In this document: positions 55,101-64,000 of the stretch, piece by piece
Layout of the letters: the number at the start of each line of letters is the position of its first letter
How positions within the stretch are numbered: position 1 is the stretch's first letter
Assembly: GCF_037975245.1 (NCBI RefSeq)
Contig: NC_092577.1
Location: 5,182,001-5,246,000, forward strand
Direction of reading: 5' to 3'
Length of the DNA stretch: 64,000 nt
DNA from: Apostichopus japonicus
Lineage: Eukaryota; Echinodermata; Holothuroidea; Aspidochirotida; Stichopodidae
Position numbers and translations under genes: made by a program
The notes under the pieces: model-generated
Databases searched by the model: none
The model's input: only the letters and a program-made list of their open reading frames with translations
What the model was told of the DNA's origin: nothing

Positions 55101-58100
55101 TAATCTTTTAATCAGTGATCTAAATACCGCTTTCAGCCACCCCAGTGGAACTTGCCCAACTTCTCCATTAAGGATTTCTAAGGGATAACCATCGAGTAAA
55201 TGGCTAACAGCAACATCTGGAAGGGATTCTGAATCTATCGTTGAGTTAACGCTTTCCATTTTCATCTTCTTCATTTCATCGTAAGCTTCATAATGTTGGG
55301 CAATTTCTCTTACGAAATGTTCTGTGCCCAGAGAATCCGCCCCGATTTGATTGAAGACTTTGGACGCTCGTACTTGCAGTGATATCTCTCTCTCAACCAA
55401 AAGCGTAATTCTAGCTTTTATTTCATCATCAATATTTTCGTTGTCTTTTAATTTACTCTTTTCAGCTCTAGCAACTCTGCTTTCATCTTGAATCTTTTCA
55501 AGCTCCATACGCAAAGGTTCAAGTTTTTCATGACAGTTGTCATTTAAGTAGAAGCTCAGCCAAGCAACAAAGTATCTCCTTGTTGTGAATGGTCTTTTCA
55601 TTGCTTCAATAAATTTTAAAACATCTCCAGAAAGAGCAGTTTTATGTTGCTGTTCCCTTACCTCCGTAAGTTGATTGCGAAGATTTGCTTGGTAGTGTTC
55701 AACAGACGTAAACTGATTATCATACCCCTTGTTCCATTTTTTATCTAGACGGGACCACTTCTGCCACATCTTTCCTTGGAGAGGTAAATGTTTCACCTTA
55801 TAATTGTCTGGAGACTGACGGATGCTGGTAATTATATCTTTAGCTAACTTTTTTCCAGCAACACAACCTTTGGCACCTTCGTCAATGTCAATGTCTAGTT
55901 CTTTGCACAGATTCTTCAGGGAATATATCGTATGGAATCTATGTTGGCGTCTGCCATCGTCATGCGACCACAGCACCATGTTAAGCTTTCTGCAGATCTC
56001 TGCTCCAGTGTCTGCCAGAAACGGTTGGCTAAAGATCAAGGTTCTTTTGACACCGTTGTATGTTTTGCACATTCGTTCATGGTTCGTGGACGAAATTAAG
56101 CAAATGAGATGCCCGTCTACAATCTCAGACAGCCTCTTTATCTCATCAAGGAATTTATCTTGATTTTTCTCCTCTACCAAAATGATAAGGACATTCGACG
56201 CTCTGCATACGAATTCTGTCTGCACAGGGTGATCAAAAGCATTTCCCCTTAAGTTGAAGAAACTTACAGCATCCTGCAGTGTGCTATCATTTTGTGGATC
56301 AATTGTGTCCTCTGGTAGATACCAGGCCGCTTCGACGGTTCCTTTTGACCATTTAGCACAAGGGGGTTCTTCGTTCACATCGACGAAGTATGTATGGTCA
56401 TTGTGTCCTTGCAATTTTCCCAAAATTTTGTTCAACAGTCTTGATTTTGACATTCGTATATCACCTAAACGAAGCAGAGAGACAATTGGCAAAGGATAGT
56501 CAATCATGCAGGCTTCGACATGCGATTTGTTTGCTGTATGCGTCCACGATTTGTAAACTTTCCGTAGCCCCCAAAGTTGGATCTCAGTTTTGGTATCTTT
56601 CGTATCCAGGTAAGGTAGGAGGATAGGTACGGCAAGCCTACACTGGGCCATTTTCCAAAGTAACTCCTGTCGAAGAAAGGGATCGCAGCAATGTAGTATG
56701 GCAAGTGTTACATCCATTGCACTGATCAATTCATGTTGTATCTTATGCTCACAATTGTTACAATCGAACAAGTCAAAGATATCACTACCGTCATGTTTAT
56801 GTTCGATAGATGCTGGCTGTGAGGCTAATGTAGGCATCTTCAAACATTTCCGGCCCCTGCAGTCTAATGAGAAGATGGTCTTTACGAATTGCCACATAAC
56901 AGCATTTCCAGTGAAATCGTCGACTTTCCAAGTACTCGTTCTCAAAGTTGTTGCATTCCAAATCCCTTGTTTTAGGTTACTAAGCTGAAGATCAGTCACA
57001 ATTTTCGGATAGCTAGACACCGTATTAGAAAAGACATTGGACGAATCTTCGGCAATTCGAGATGAGCTCGGTGCCACGTTTGTTTGTGGTAGCATCATTG
57101 CAGGTAATAGACCCTTTGTTGTCAAAGAAATTCGTAGTCCTTCCGTTACCTCTTGTGACTTGAACCAGACATCTTGTAACAAATCACAGATAGCTTCAAG
57201 ATAATCTGTACAGTCATGTTTAGATTTCTTCAGGATTTCCCAAACAGGCAAAAGACTTGATTCAGATAAGTCTCCTGAAATGACGAGACTGCTTGTGGCT
57301 AAATCTCTTCTCCATTGATTCACATCTGTAAAGGGTTTGCTTCCGCCAAATAGACATAACTGCTTTTCAAATTTCGCAGTCTCATCACGCACAGCAGTTC
57401 TCTGAAAAGGTATCAAGTGACCTTTTTCATCAGTAAAGAAAACATCAACATCTTCTGTATTGAAACTCTCAAACTCATTTTCGAGCAGGCGCCATACATT
57501 TTGCTTGTTATTACTTTGAAAATTACAGATGCTTACTTTTGCAACAGAACGACCACCTGTCGCAAATGGTCCCATCGAAACATGGGAGCCAAATGCATCA
57601 ATAAATGAACTAATTTCTCGCTTAACATCGTCCACTGGTTGAACTTGATTTAGTTGCTGCGCAATTGCCTTCAAGACCTGAATAGGATTCTCAGCAAGCC
57701 GTACTTGAGACGGATCTCCTTCGTAACTTTTGTTCATATACCAAGTATGTTTCACTTTCGACATGTATTTAATACCTTCCCAAATAGTAGAACTGGTAGG
57801 TATCGGTACATCCTGTAAAAGATTGGTATGTCCATATGTACATAGTGATAAATATAACTGCTCACTATCAAAGTCAAAGAAGTTCCAGGTAACTGAAATT
57901 TCTGAGTCGTTTGGGATTTCATAATTTTCTAATGACAAGTAAGCGAGAGTCCCTCTGGGAGTAGTCAGATAACTTTTATCATGTGTATTAACGCATAAAC
58001 CTCGTAATGGGTGAATTACTACCTTGGATGTATGATGTAACTTAATCGAATCATCTTTATCTTTCAGCAGGTTTGGTTTAGCTTCCTTGATTGTTGACAT
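52179..58100 (-). CDS. Interferon-induced very large GTPase-like protein, single exon
   Basis: One uninterrupted reading frame of 1973 aa. ATG 58100 is the first in-frame ATG after an upstream TGA. A VLIG-type G domain is centred near residue 1010: P-loop GIQSSGKST followed by LLNCMFGVRFAVSAGRCTRG, and the DTEGLKAPE switch-II motif near 1062. Near residues 168-185 a segment FGSHVSMGPFATGG resembles the MACPF-like region of invertebrate relatives. Charged helical stretches follow the G domain. The C-terminus has a Cys/His cluster (CPICHVPC near 1830, HEKHRAELHYPEG, CSICTSIV near 1875) typical of GVIN/URGCP proteins. Vertebrate GVIN genes are likewise built on one giant exon and are interferon-induced. 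Role here is unknown, possibly immune. A non-coding 5' exon is possible. Confidence 0.9.
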   Translation of the reverse strand: MSTIKEAKPNLLKDKDDSIKLHHTSKVVIHPLRGLCVNTHDKSYLTTPRGTLAYLSLENYEIPNDSEISVTWNFFDFDSEQLYLSLCTYGHTNLLQDVPIPTSSTIWEGIKYMSKVKHTWYMNKSYEGDPSQVRLAENPIQVLKAIAQQLNQVQPVDDVKREISSFIDAFGSHVSMGPFATGGRSVAKVSICNFQSNNKQNVWRLLENEFESFNTEDVDVFFTDEKGHLIPFQRTAVRDETAKFEKQLCLFGGSKPFTDVNQWRRDLATSSLVISGDLSESSLLPVWEILKKSKHDCTDYLEAICDLLQDVWFKSQEVTEGLRISLTTKGLLPAMMLPQTNVAPSSSRIAEDSSNVFSNTVSSYPKIVTDLQLSNLKQGIWNATTLRTSTWKVDDFTGNAVMWQFVKTIFSLDCRGRKCLKMPTLASQPASIEHKHDGSDIFDLFDCNNCEHKIQHELISAMDVTLAILHCCDPFLRQELLWKMAQCRLAVPILLPYLDTKDTKTEIQLWGLRKVYKSWTHTANKSHVEACMIDYPLPIVSLLRLGDIRMSKSRLLNKILGKLQGHNDHTYFVDVNEEPPCAKWSKGTVEAAWYLPEDTIDPQNDSTLQDAVSFFNLRGNAFDHPVQTEFVCRASNVLIILVEEKNQDKFLDEIKRLSEIVDGHLICLISSTNHERMCKTYNGVKRTLIFSQPFLADTGAEICRKLNMVLWSHDDGRRQHRFHTIYSLKNLCKELDIDIDEGAKGCVAGKKLAKDIITSIRQSPDNYKVKHLPLQGKMWQKWSRLDKKWNKGYDNQFTSVEHYQANLRNQLTEVREQQHKTALSGDVLKFIEAMKRPFTTRRYFVAWLSFYLNDNCHEKLEPLRMELEKIQDESRVARAEKSKLKDNENIDDEIKARITLLVEREISLQVRASKVFNQIGADSLGTEHFVREIAQHYEAYDEMKKMKMESVNSTIDSESLPDVAVSHLLDGYPLEILNGEVGQVPLGWLKAVFRSLIKRLGNAKLCAISVLGIQSSGKSTLLNCMFGVRFAVSAGRCTRGVFIQLLKVDEEIQKEINCQYVLVIDTEGLKAPERSHGYDIRYDNELATFALCLADVTIINIAGQTLGKDMTDILQIAAHAFIRMKEVNIKSTCRIVQQFVADIGAVDKNKEGTQAILETLDEAISAAATEEGYSDLYSRFSDVFNLKRNEEVQYIPSLWQGAMAPPNHRYSEKILKLKGVLFSDLRHSGKTFEQFLERLKIVWIAIKEENFIFSFQNCVAAVQYKIFQHSYGTWVGEMRRTIMEWESNAKQKIKSVSTNVTQNTKQELKKEISDVVDEAATKVAKLVKSYMSDNTHAEYYQLNKYKDEFLLDLNVTQRMFTQDAREALDTIAESIVQRNQMEVLLPKCKNELRQNAKTEAVKLRQIHVDAASFGDIPINEINKTFDKLWDTWVIDISKKYPPRNVEQNAVQREFDLYLVNAGEKYDLTNGIKERLLKKEKPLLKRVMKSSVGYFKPLDHTEVAENIIASSLHNLQLEIDDDMAYETQLKQNLIDSAINALNKKYDGASLTQEVKFQTMVTLCQKAVPIIYKGRIQYNERYSLRELLAKEKENLRMDFIALCSSSFQDKRVSESLLELLNITMKEVIANYLGPAVYRAVLEECPYFASKFAMFGNILEDMAQREDFSSYSSFLFDLEKFLEKWSLNKIAEVCAREQGDLSFLHHLVERKVVDIQGKLLECISTCNSSLLEVPDDRKPFHEWVKQFCQDTKRRIPNLHLPDDDMKNLLLFDVKDLGFFSEEVRKYVADQLTVDMLKRFTLPKPGQVDVTEQVLLKLPDKPHLAIMKHVTGCTEQCPICHVPCDNMTRQHEKHRAELHYPEGVIGCATGPHGRLVCSICTSIVTTDETYYDGRNYKKYKNHQKDFPNWIIQPIQNDSPIKYWQWVMNRFNEDFAQLYGHREAKLPHGWTKITKQEAIEDLRQAYATNTRAEHASRN

Positions 58101-59070
58101 CGCAAACAAATGGCAGCAAGAACGGGTCAGTCAGAAAGAATTAATCTGTAAAAGGGACGTAAAGAACATAAAACTCCTGTGTAAGTAGAAGCAAAAGCAA
58201 GATGGAAGTATAGTTTGATTTGAACAATATCAGAAGATAAAATGCAACAACGATATCAAACTGTTGCTTTCTTGAAAATTGCAACACCAACTACGTCATT
58301 TTCAGCGTGAATACACAAGTAAAACGTTTAAACCATTACTTGTGAAATAGAAATAACTGAAAATCATATGGGTTACACACAATGAGATATTTAAAAGGAA
58401 GAAAACCACTTTCAATATTGCTATTTTGACAAACACATCTGAATATGTTGTTCCTGACTTTTGTTAGGTTTTTTTGGCTCGCTAATTGATGCCAGAAAAA
58501 CATTCATTATTACAAAAATGTATCATATCGGTGATATGAAACGAAATCACGGCGGATGGTATACCTCTTTGTTTAACTTTACCTGTAAATGTGAAGCAAT
58601 GTTTGTGAAATTGGCATTGTACCCTGAATTCAAATGCTTGAACAATGTACTGGTAGAGTTTGGTAAAAATGTTCATGACTAAAGTAACTTTGAGCCAGTA
58701 ATTTGTACAAAGAAGGAAAGTAACATTTTCAGCTCAATTGTGATGATGTAAATTAGGATCCACTTGTCCATTACACTGGTTATAAATTCAACAAAATTTA
58801 ACACATAAAAAAGTCATAACAATATGTTATCAGGATGTGATTTCCAAGTACTAAAGCGAGTTTCCTGCAAGAGTGAAAGCGTTATATTTTGTATTTGATA
58901 TAAAATGAAAGCTGAATCCTTTCGAAACTGTGACATATTCTTGGACGTAGGTAAATGTATACCTTTTGAAGAGCCAACAGGCACGATTGTATAATGAACT
59001 GCATTACATGATTAACCTAGCGTATGTCAGGCTAGGGGGGGGGGGTGATTGGGGGGGGGCTAGTTTTTAA
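58101..59070. other. Upstream region of the GVIN-like gene
   Basis: Presumed promoter and 5' untranslated region of the minus-strand gene, A/T-rich, with a G-run at 59034-59057. No defined regulatory element could be assigned and no further exon is supported. Confidence 0.35.
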
Positions 59071-59072
59071 AA

Positions 59073-59605
59073 TGTTGCAGAAATGTTGTAATAAAAGTTT
59101 GACAAATGTTAGGATAACGTTATAAAATGACGTTATAAAACATTAAATGTTGAGTCGCTAGAATAGCAGGATAACGTTTTCATAACGTTTTTTCGATGTC
59201 ACCACAACATTTTAAAATGTTGCAGAAAATGTTGTAAAGACGAAATAATAACATCTTGACAAATGGTATGATAACGTTATAAAATAACGTTATAAAAACA
59301 GTAAATGCTGTGTCGCTAGAATAGCAGGATAAAGTTTTCACAACGTTTTATACAAAATTATTTCGTTGTCAGCACAACGTTTTTAAAACGTTGTAAAGAC
59401 GTTATCTTAACATTTTGACAAATGTTAGGACAAAGTTATAAATTAATGTTATTAAAACGTTAAATGTTGAGTCGCTAGAATAGCAGGTTAATTTAACATT
59501 TTCCCAACGATTTATATAACATTATTTCGATGTCAGCACAAGGTTTTAAAAATGTTTCAGTAAAAGTTGTAAAGATGTTTTGGTAATGTTTTATATGACA
59601 TCTGA
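59073..59605. repeat. About 160-bp tandem repeat rich in AACGTT
   Basis: Units share GTCGCTAGAATAGCAGG (about 59152, 59315 and 59471), ATAACGTTATAAAA and GATGTCA..ACAACATTTTAAAA. Spacing is about 156-163 bp. Many words are self-complementary (AACGTT, TTATAACGTTATAA). A partial fourth unit trails to about 59600. Confidence 0.8.
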
Positions 59606-59655
59606 AAGCATTTCGAAAACTTCTGTGAGTACTTTAGACTCAAAATGAAATAAAA

Positions 59656-59772
59656 CTGTTAGCAAACTGCTTATCCACTAGAGAGCATGTGTAATAGAAT
59701 TCAGAGGCTTCTTAGCCTCTGAAGAAAATCCTGCTAGGATTGAAACGTCAGACCAACTTACTTTTACACACA
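59656..59772 (+). mobile_element. Fragment of a hairpin-motif element, copy 2
   Basis: ACTGTTAGCAAACTGCTTAT and CCACTAGAGAG are the reverse complement of the 3' part of copy 1 (38821-38853). Then comes a hairpin GAGGC-TTCTTA-GCCTC, CTGAAGA, a stem AATCC-TGCTA-GGATT, GAAAC, and ACTTACTTTTACACA as in copy 1. The arrangement recalls hammerhead-ribozyme cores found in some retroelements, but one extra A precedes the stem. Confidence 0.6.
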
Positions 59773-60509
59773 GTACTTTAGACTGTCGGAAAAGAGACTT
59801 GAATGCTTTCTGTACTGTCAATTTATTGTAATAAAGCACAAATCATGACATTGTCATAGAAAGCTCATGTAATAGAAAACAATCATCACTCTGAAGATCC
59901 ACCATCTTCTTCCAAGGAAGTTCTTTTCCTCTTCTGTGCCAAAGAAGTTTGTCTCTGTTTGGAATGAAGAAAACCAAAACATGCTTGATGATAGAGTAAC
60001 ACACTGTGAGATGTGGATTATATCTTTGGTTTTGCCTTCAAACATTACATGCCATATTTGTAAGGCTTTCTTCATACTATGGCATTTTTTCATCTTTTTT
60101 TTGCTTTAAGAAAGTATGTGTTTACAGAGTTTTAAGACTGAACTTGTTTAACACAAATGATTTTGATTTGCAAAGAAAACAAAATGTTCAATGAGTATAT
60201 GAAGTTCATTCAAGCATGCGTTTACAAGTAAATGTGTTTACCAGTTTTTTTAAGACTTTGACTAATGTTGACCTTAATCCTTTGATCTTCACCAACTTCA
60301 AAAGAAAAATTAACTGCATAAGACTCTTGCACGATTTAAATTACAGTAAAATACGTTCTACATTTAATCTGACAATCTGCATGAAAGTGTCGTGTTCATT
60401 TTCGTGCTACTGTTATGTCTACTAACCTTCTAATGATATCCTACTATATTTTCATTAATTTTGTGAATTGTAACTTTCATGAACTACATTTCTTTTTTTT
60501 CCCCAAAGG

Positions 60510-60665
60510 AATGTAGTTCACCAGTCCCAGACATGAGTCCTCGTTTTTGTGGGCTCGGACTTGGTCTCGGATTTGCCTCCGACTTGATTTCGTGGACTCG
60601 AACATGGTCTCGGATTTGTCTCCGACTATAGATGAGCACTAGACTCGGACATGGAACCGATGACA
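60510..60665. repeat. GACTCGG-type irregular repeat
   Basis: CTCGGACTTGGTCTCGGATT, TGCCTCCGACTTG, CTCGAACATGGTCTCGGATT and TGTCTCCGACT repeat at about 55-60 bp. GACTCGG arrays of this kind accompany some DNA transposons; ends were not found. Confidence 0.6.
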
Positions 60666-60866
60666 GACAAGATGGGCAATTGTATTCATTAAAAGAATAG
60701 TTCAAATGTTTGTCATATTTTTACAAAGCATCACTACACCAAAGCCTATACTTGTTTGGTTGGGTCTTGATTCCAAAGAGACCTTCCTAACGTACAGTTT
60801 CATGATATTTCATATTATTGGTCCACATAATTCTACTGCCACTAATTGTGACTAATAACGGTGTCT

Positions 60867-61784
60867 TAGCGAGGTCAGTGCTATAATTTAGCCTAGGCCT
60901 AATTTCAGAAAACATCAGTGGTGTGTTGTCAGCATCATCTTTCTTCGGAAATTTGCTTGTTTTTTGCTCATTTTAGTGAACACCTCCTGTCGCGTTTACT
61001 CTAGTTTCAAGGTTTATTGTTTCTGTCAACGGATTTAGTGTTTAAAACAGTTTGGATTCCTTATTTCCAGTAATTTAGTCGAGTGCATTTTCGAATTTCA
61101 ACTTTTCTGACCTATCGGTCATGTTGTAGCAGCCTATACTATAGCCTACCACTTGCATTATACGTGGTTCAGTACGTTAGTTGTTTACCTGCAAGAGAAG
61201 AAGTGTAAATAAGTTGGAAGCTTGCTGGGGACCGAAGAAGATATTAACCGAAGAATTGGTATAACCAACGGTGCTTTCAACACACTGTCAAGTATTTTCA
61301 AACGCAAAAACATAAGCCGAAACATTAAGTTTAGGATTTTCGAGGCTTTATTAAAGAGTACTTTCTTGTACAATTGCGAACTGTGGGGTACAAAGAAGCC
61401 TCTTGATCGCAAAATTGACACTTTTCAAAGGGACTACTTCGTAATATTCTCAACATTAGATGGACCAATAACAATTGGTTATCAAACGATGAGCTCTACA
61501 ATGAAACCAACCAAACACAATGTCATCCATAGTCGCACATAGAAGATTGAGATTTTTCGGTCATGTAGTAAACTCCAGTAGGACGCTCCAGCAAAGGTTG
61601 CATTAAGTGAAGCATTGAGACATACTGCTAAACCAGTAGGAAAGCCCGTGACTACCTTGCTTGGAAAAATAAAGTCGCAATTTAAGGACGTTATCATTAA
61701 CAATTTCGAGGAAGTAATAAACCTTGCGCAAGATCGTGATACGTGGAGGAGGTTAATCACTGAGCATGTCGGATAGACGAGACT

Positions 61785-61834
<50 letters not shown>

Positions 61835-61875
61835 GCTACTGCTACTGCTACTACTACTACTACTAGCGAGGTCAG
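60867..61875 (+). mobile_element. Dead LINE insertion with 12-bp target-site duplication
   Basis: TAGCGAGGTCAG occurs at 60867-60878 and 61864-61875, bracketing 985 bp. The 3' half reads as the C-terminal end of a non-LTR reverse transcriptase (EDINRRIGITNGAFNTLSS, RNIKFRIFEALLKSTFLYN, LRFFGHV, LAQDRDTWRRL), broken by at least two frameshifts. It ends in a TAG stop and an 85-bp (CTA)n tail (61781-61863). The 5' 320 bp is non-coding and not recognised. Confidence 0.82.
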
Positions 61876-63900
61876 ACAGAGTTATATAATAAATCAAAAC
61901 AAAGACAAATGATTAGTGGCAAACAGTATTGAATTATCAATACGATTGAGAAAGTAACAGGTATCCCTCTTATAATTACTCCTGGTCTGCAACCGACATC
62001 AACATTCGGCCAAACTATATATACAAGTGTTACTGTTGTATGGAAATTCAAATGGGAAAACAATTCTTGGAGTCATTAAAAGTTTTTTTAAATCTGCTTT
62101 GAACAACTTTAGAATAAGGACATATTTACCGTGTTATGTAAGAGTGTACTGTTTAGAGATAAAATAATATATGAAGGCAAAGGGAATATGTGACATCATA
62201 TCAATGGTCGGACTGTTATTTTTACGGTGTGTGAGGTTACATTTTCTCTTTATCTACAAAACTGTTCACTCACTAGAGAGTACAGTTGAGTAAATGTTGT
62301 GGTAGTACTGGTCATTTACGATCAATAAGAAAACCCTTGAACTTTCCATTTAATATTATCAATTTTAGGTACTTGCTCTCGTTTTGTTTGCAGAAATTAG
62401 AGAGGCTTGGTAATTTAACAGATACTGTGCTCCTCTAAACTATAAATAATCTCAACCATCAAATTAAAAGGCATTTGATATTACAACCCATATTCTTGAA
62501 ATTGACAAATTAACACGTAGTATCTATTCCTCGAACTAATGCGCACGTATAGGCATATTTGTAAAAATAGTCAAAAGGTTTTATAAATCAACACTGATTA
62601 AACATTGATCATGTTGGTTAAATTGCTGAATGAGGTCATTTATAGTTAGCCCATTTGTTAAGAGAGACAGAGAGTGCGGGAGAGCGAGCAAGAGAGGTGA
62701 ATACGTGGAGAGATGGGAGGGGTTGGGGGGGGGGGGAGGTTGGCGACGTACGGAGCTGTGAGTTGCGAAGAAAAATGATCTCTCAAAATTATTTAAACTA
62801 CAGCCGAATCACAAGTTGCAAGCCTTTCTAGAATTTAAAATGTAAAGTAATACAAATTGAAACAATGTCATATTTAACTCCATTATCCTGACAAGTTTGA
62901 AAACCCAACTATGGCCTTAGGTAAACGAAAAAATGTTGTGACATTCATAAGAGTGCTTAGGGTGTTTTGCTGTTGCTTTGTTGCAGTTTTCATCAAAAAC
63001 TCTTCAACGATTTTTGCTTATTACCAAACAGTTTCACTGTCCATTAGTTTACAAGTTATGAATGTTATAGCGCTTGTTTTGAAGAAGACTGATTCAATTT
63101 GCAGATAAATATATGCGGAAACAAGGTCGTTATAATTTGATAGCAACATATACACGAAGTCCCAAACATGTTAAAAAAGTAAGCCTATGTCTCATAACTT
63201 AACACACATTAAATCATATTAATTAATTATATTGCATAATCCATTGAAATTGAAGTTACGCTTCACACACGCTGTTACAACATAGTACATGTTTTAAATA
63301 CCTACAATGTTCTGCACTGTATGATACTCACATAGCGTTTCAATGAAACAGCAAGTTAGACACGTACCATCTCTCGATGGTACGAGTTACAAACAAACAA
63401 ACTTAATCTTTTTTGTACCCTCGATTAGTTTCATCCGTGGACCGTTTCACTTTAGTTCGGTAGGGATCTCTTTAAATATATGTACTTCATAATATAATAC
63501 AGCCATGCCAATGGCGAGTTCTTGTTAATATCTTTATGTTAACGATGATGTCAGTAAATCTTATGATTTATCAAACAAATATATTACACATTTTTCTTAT
63601 AACATGAATTTGGAACTACTAACGAAATATGTGAGAAGTTAATATCATCCATTCCGATATTTATGAACACTGCATTTAAATATGTAGGCCTACAATTGTT
63701 ATGACTTATGTACTTTTACAATCGCTTGGTCAAATATCATTACATGCTAATACTATAACTGATAGATTTAGGTTCATGCTTATCTATACGAAATATCGTT
63801 TTATACTGTATAACACAAATTGTGAAAGGTTTAAAATTTGTCAAATTTCTTTCCAGTCAAAATGGAAGCAAAAAATATTCAGATAGAAACAGTAAGAAAA
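61876..63900. other. Non-coding DNA at the right side
   Basis: A/T-rich. A purine-rich GAGAGACAGAGAG stretch with a G-run lies at 62665-62742. Small reading frames here (for example 62911-63108) have no supporting features. Confidence 0.4.
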
Positions 63901-63907
63901 TACTTAC

Positions 63908-63978
63908 GTATTCTTCAGGCGGCAAATGTAAGTTGGATATTCATGAAACTTGAGAGATACCTTCTTATACCAACCGGT
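63908..63978 (-). CDS. Orphan internal exon of an unrecognised gene
   Basis: On the minus strand TTTTTCTTGCAG (acceptor) is followed by 71 nt and a strong donor GTAAGT. Only one frame is open and reads TGWYKKVSLKFHEYPTYICR plus four further residues; the other two frames stop. The rest of the gene would lie beyond the right edge (5' side) and to the left of this exon (3' side), but no further exon was recognised. I do not recognise the family. Confidence 0.45.
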
Positions 63979-64000
63979 CTGCAAGAAAAACAACAAAATA

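Noticed and set aside
59716-59750. Canonical hammerhead ribozyme
   Set aside because: The CTGAAGA and GAAA core is there, but an extra base precedes the stem, the base before stem I would be G, and stem III is not evident; kept only as a hammerhead-like hypothesis.

Overview
This is a piece of an animal nuclear genome. Genes are split by GT-AG introns, coding exons occupy a small part of the sequence, and SINEs, truncated LINEs, small inverted-repeat DNA transposons, microsatellites and minisatellites fill the rest. An invertebrate deuterostome, most likely an echinoderm and plausibly a sea cucumber, fits best. The reasons are the AGGCCTA-rich upstream DNA, an intronless interferon-induced-very-large-GTPase-like gene, SAM-domain genes of a type expanded in such genomes, and dispersed repeats that resemble holothurian ones. 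The species assignment is inference.

Layout. (1) About 0.8-13.6 kb, + strand: a multi-exon SAM-domain protein gene (SAMD3-like). Between its second and third recognisable exons lies an intact 841-codon C2H2 zinc-finger transposase-like ORF. (2) About 15.7-19.1 kb, + strand: the 3' part of an Ig-EGF receptor-like gene (Tie-like ectodomain) that ends in a stop and a poly(A) signal after its EGF modules, with no membrane or kinase exon. (3) 19.2-24.3 kb: transposon and repeat territory, with hAT-type MITEs, a LINE relic between AAT microsatellites, a 41-bp palindromic satellite and a 21-bp minisatellite. (4) 24.8-33.3 kb, - strand: complete seven-exon DNAJC27 (a Rab-like GTPase with a C-terminal J domain). 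Its introns hold a 1.6-kb higher-order satellite, a second 21-bp minisatellite, a PIF/Harbinger-type MITE and two SINEs. (5) 36.75-42.96 kb, + strand: complete five-exon NSMCE2/MMS21, the SMC5/6 SUMO ligase. (6) 44.0-47.4 kb: a composite repeat block rich in AGGTCA half-sites, bracketed by two inverted repeats. (7) 52.2-58.1 kb, - strand: a single-exon 1973-aa GVIN/VLIG-type giant GTPase, with duplicated non-coding DNA downstream of it. (8) 58.1-64 kb: repeat arrays, a possible ribozyme-bearing element fragment, a dead LINE copy with a 12-bp target-site duplication, and one orphan exon at the right edge on the - strand.

The genes do not form an operon or pathway. DNAJC27 and NSMCE2 are divergently arranged housekeeping-type genes about 3.4 kb apart. 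The GVIN-like and Ig-EGF genes belong to families often linked to immunity or vascular-type signalling. Exon calls come from reading splice signals, phase and family resemblance by eye; no alignment or transcript evidence was available.
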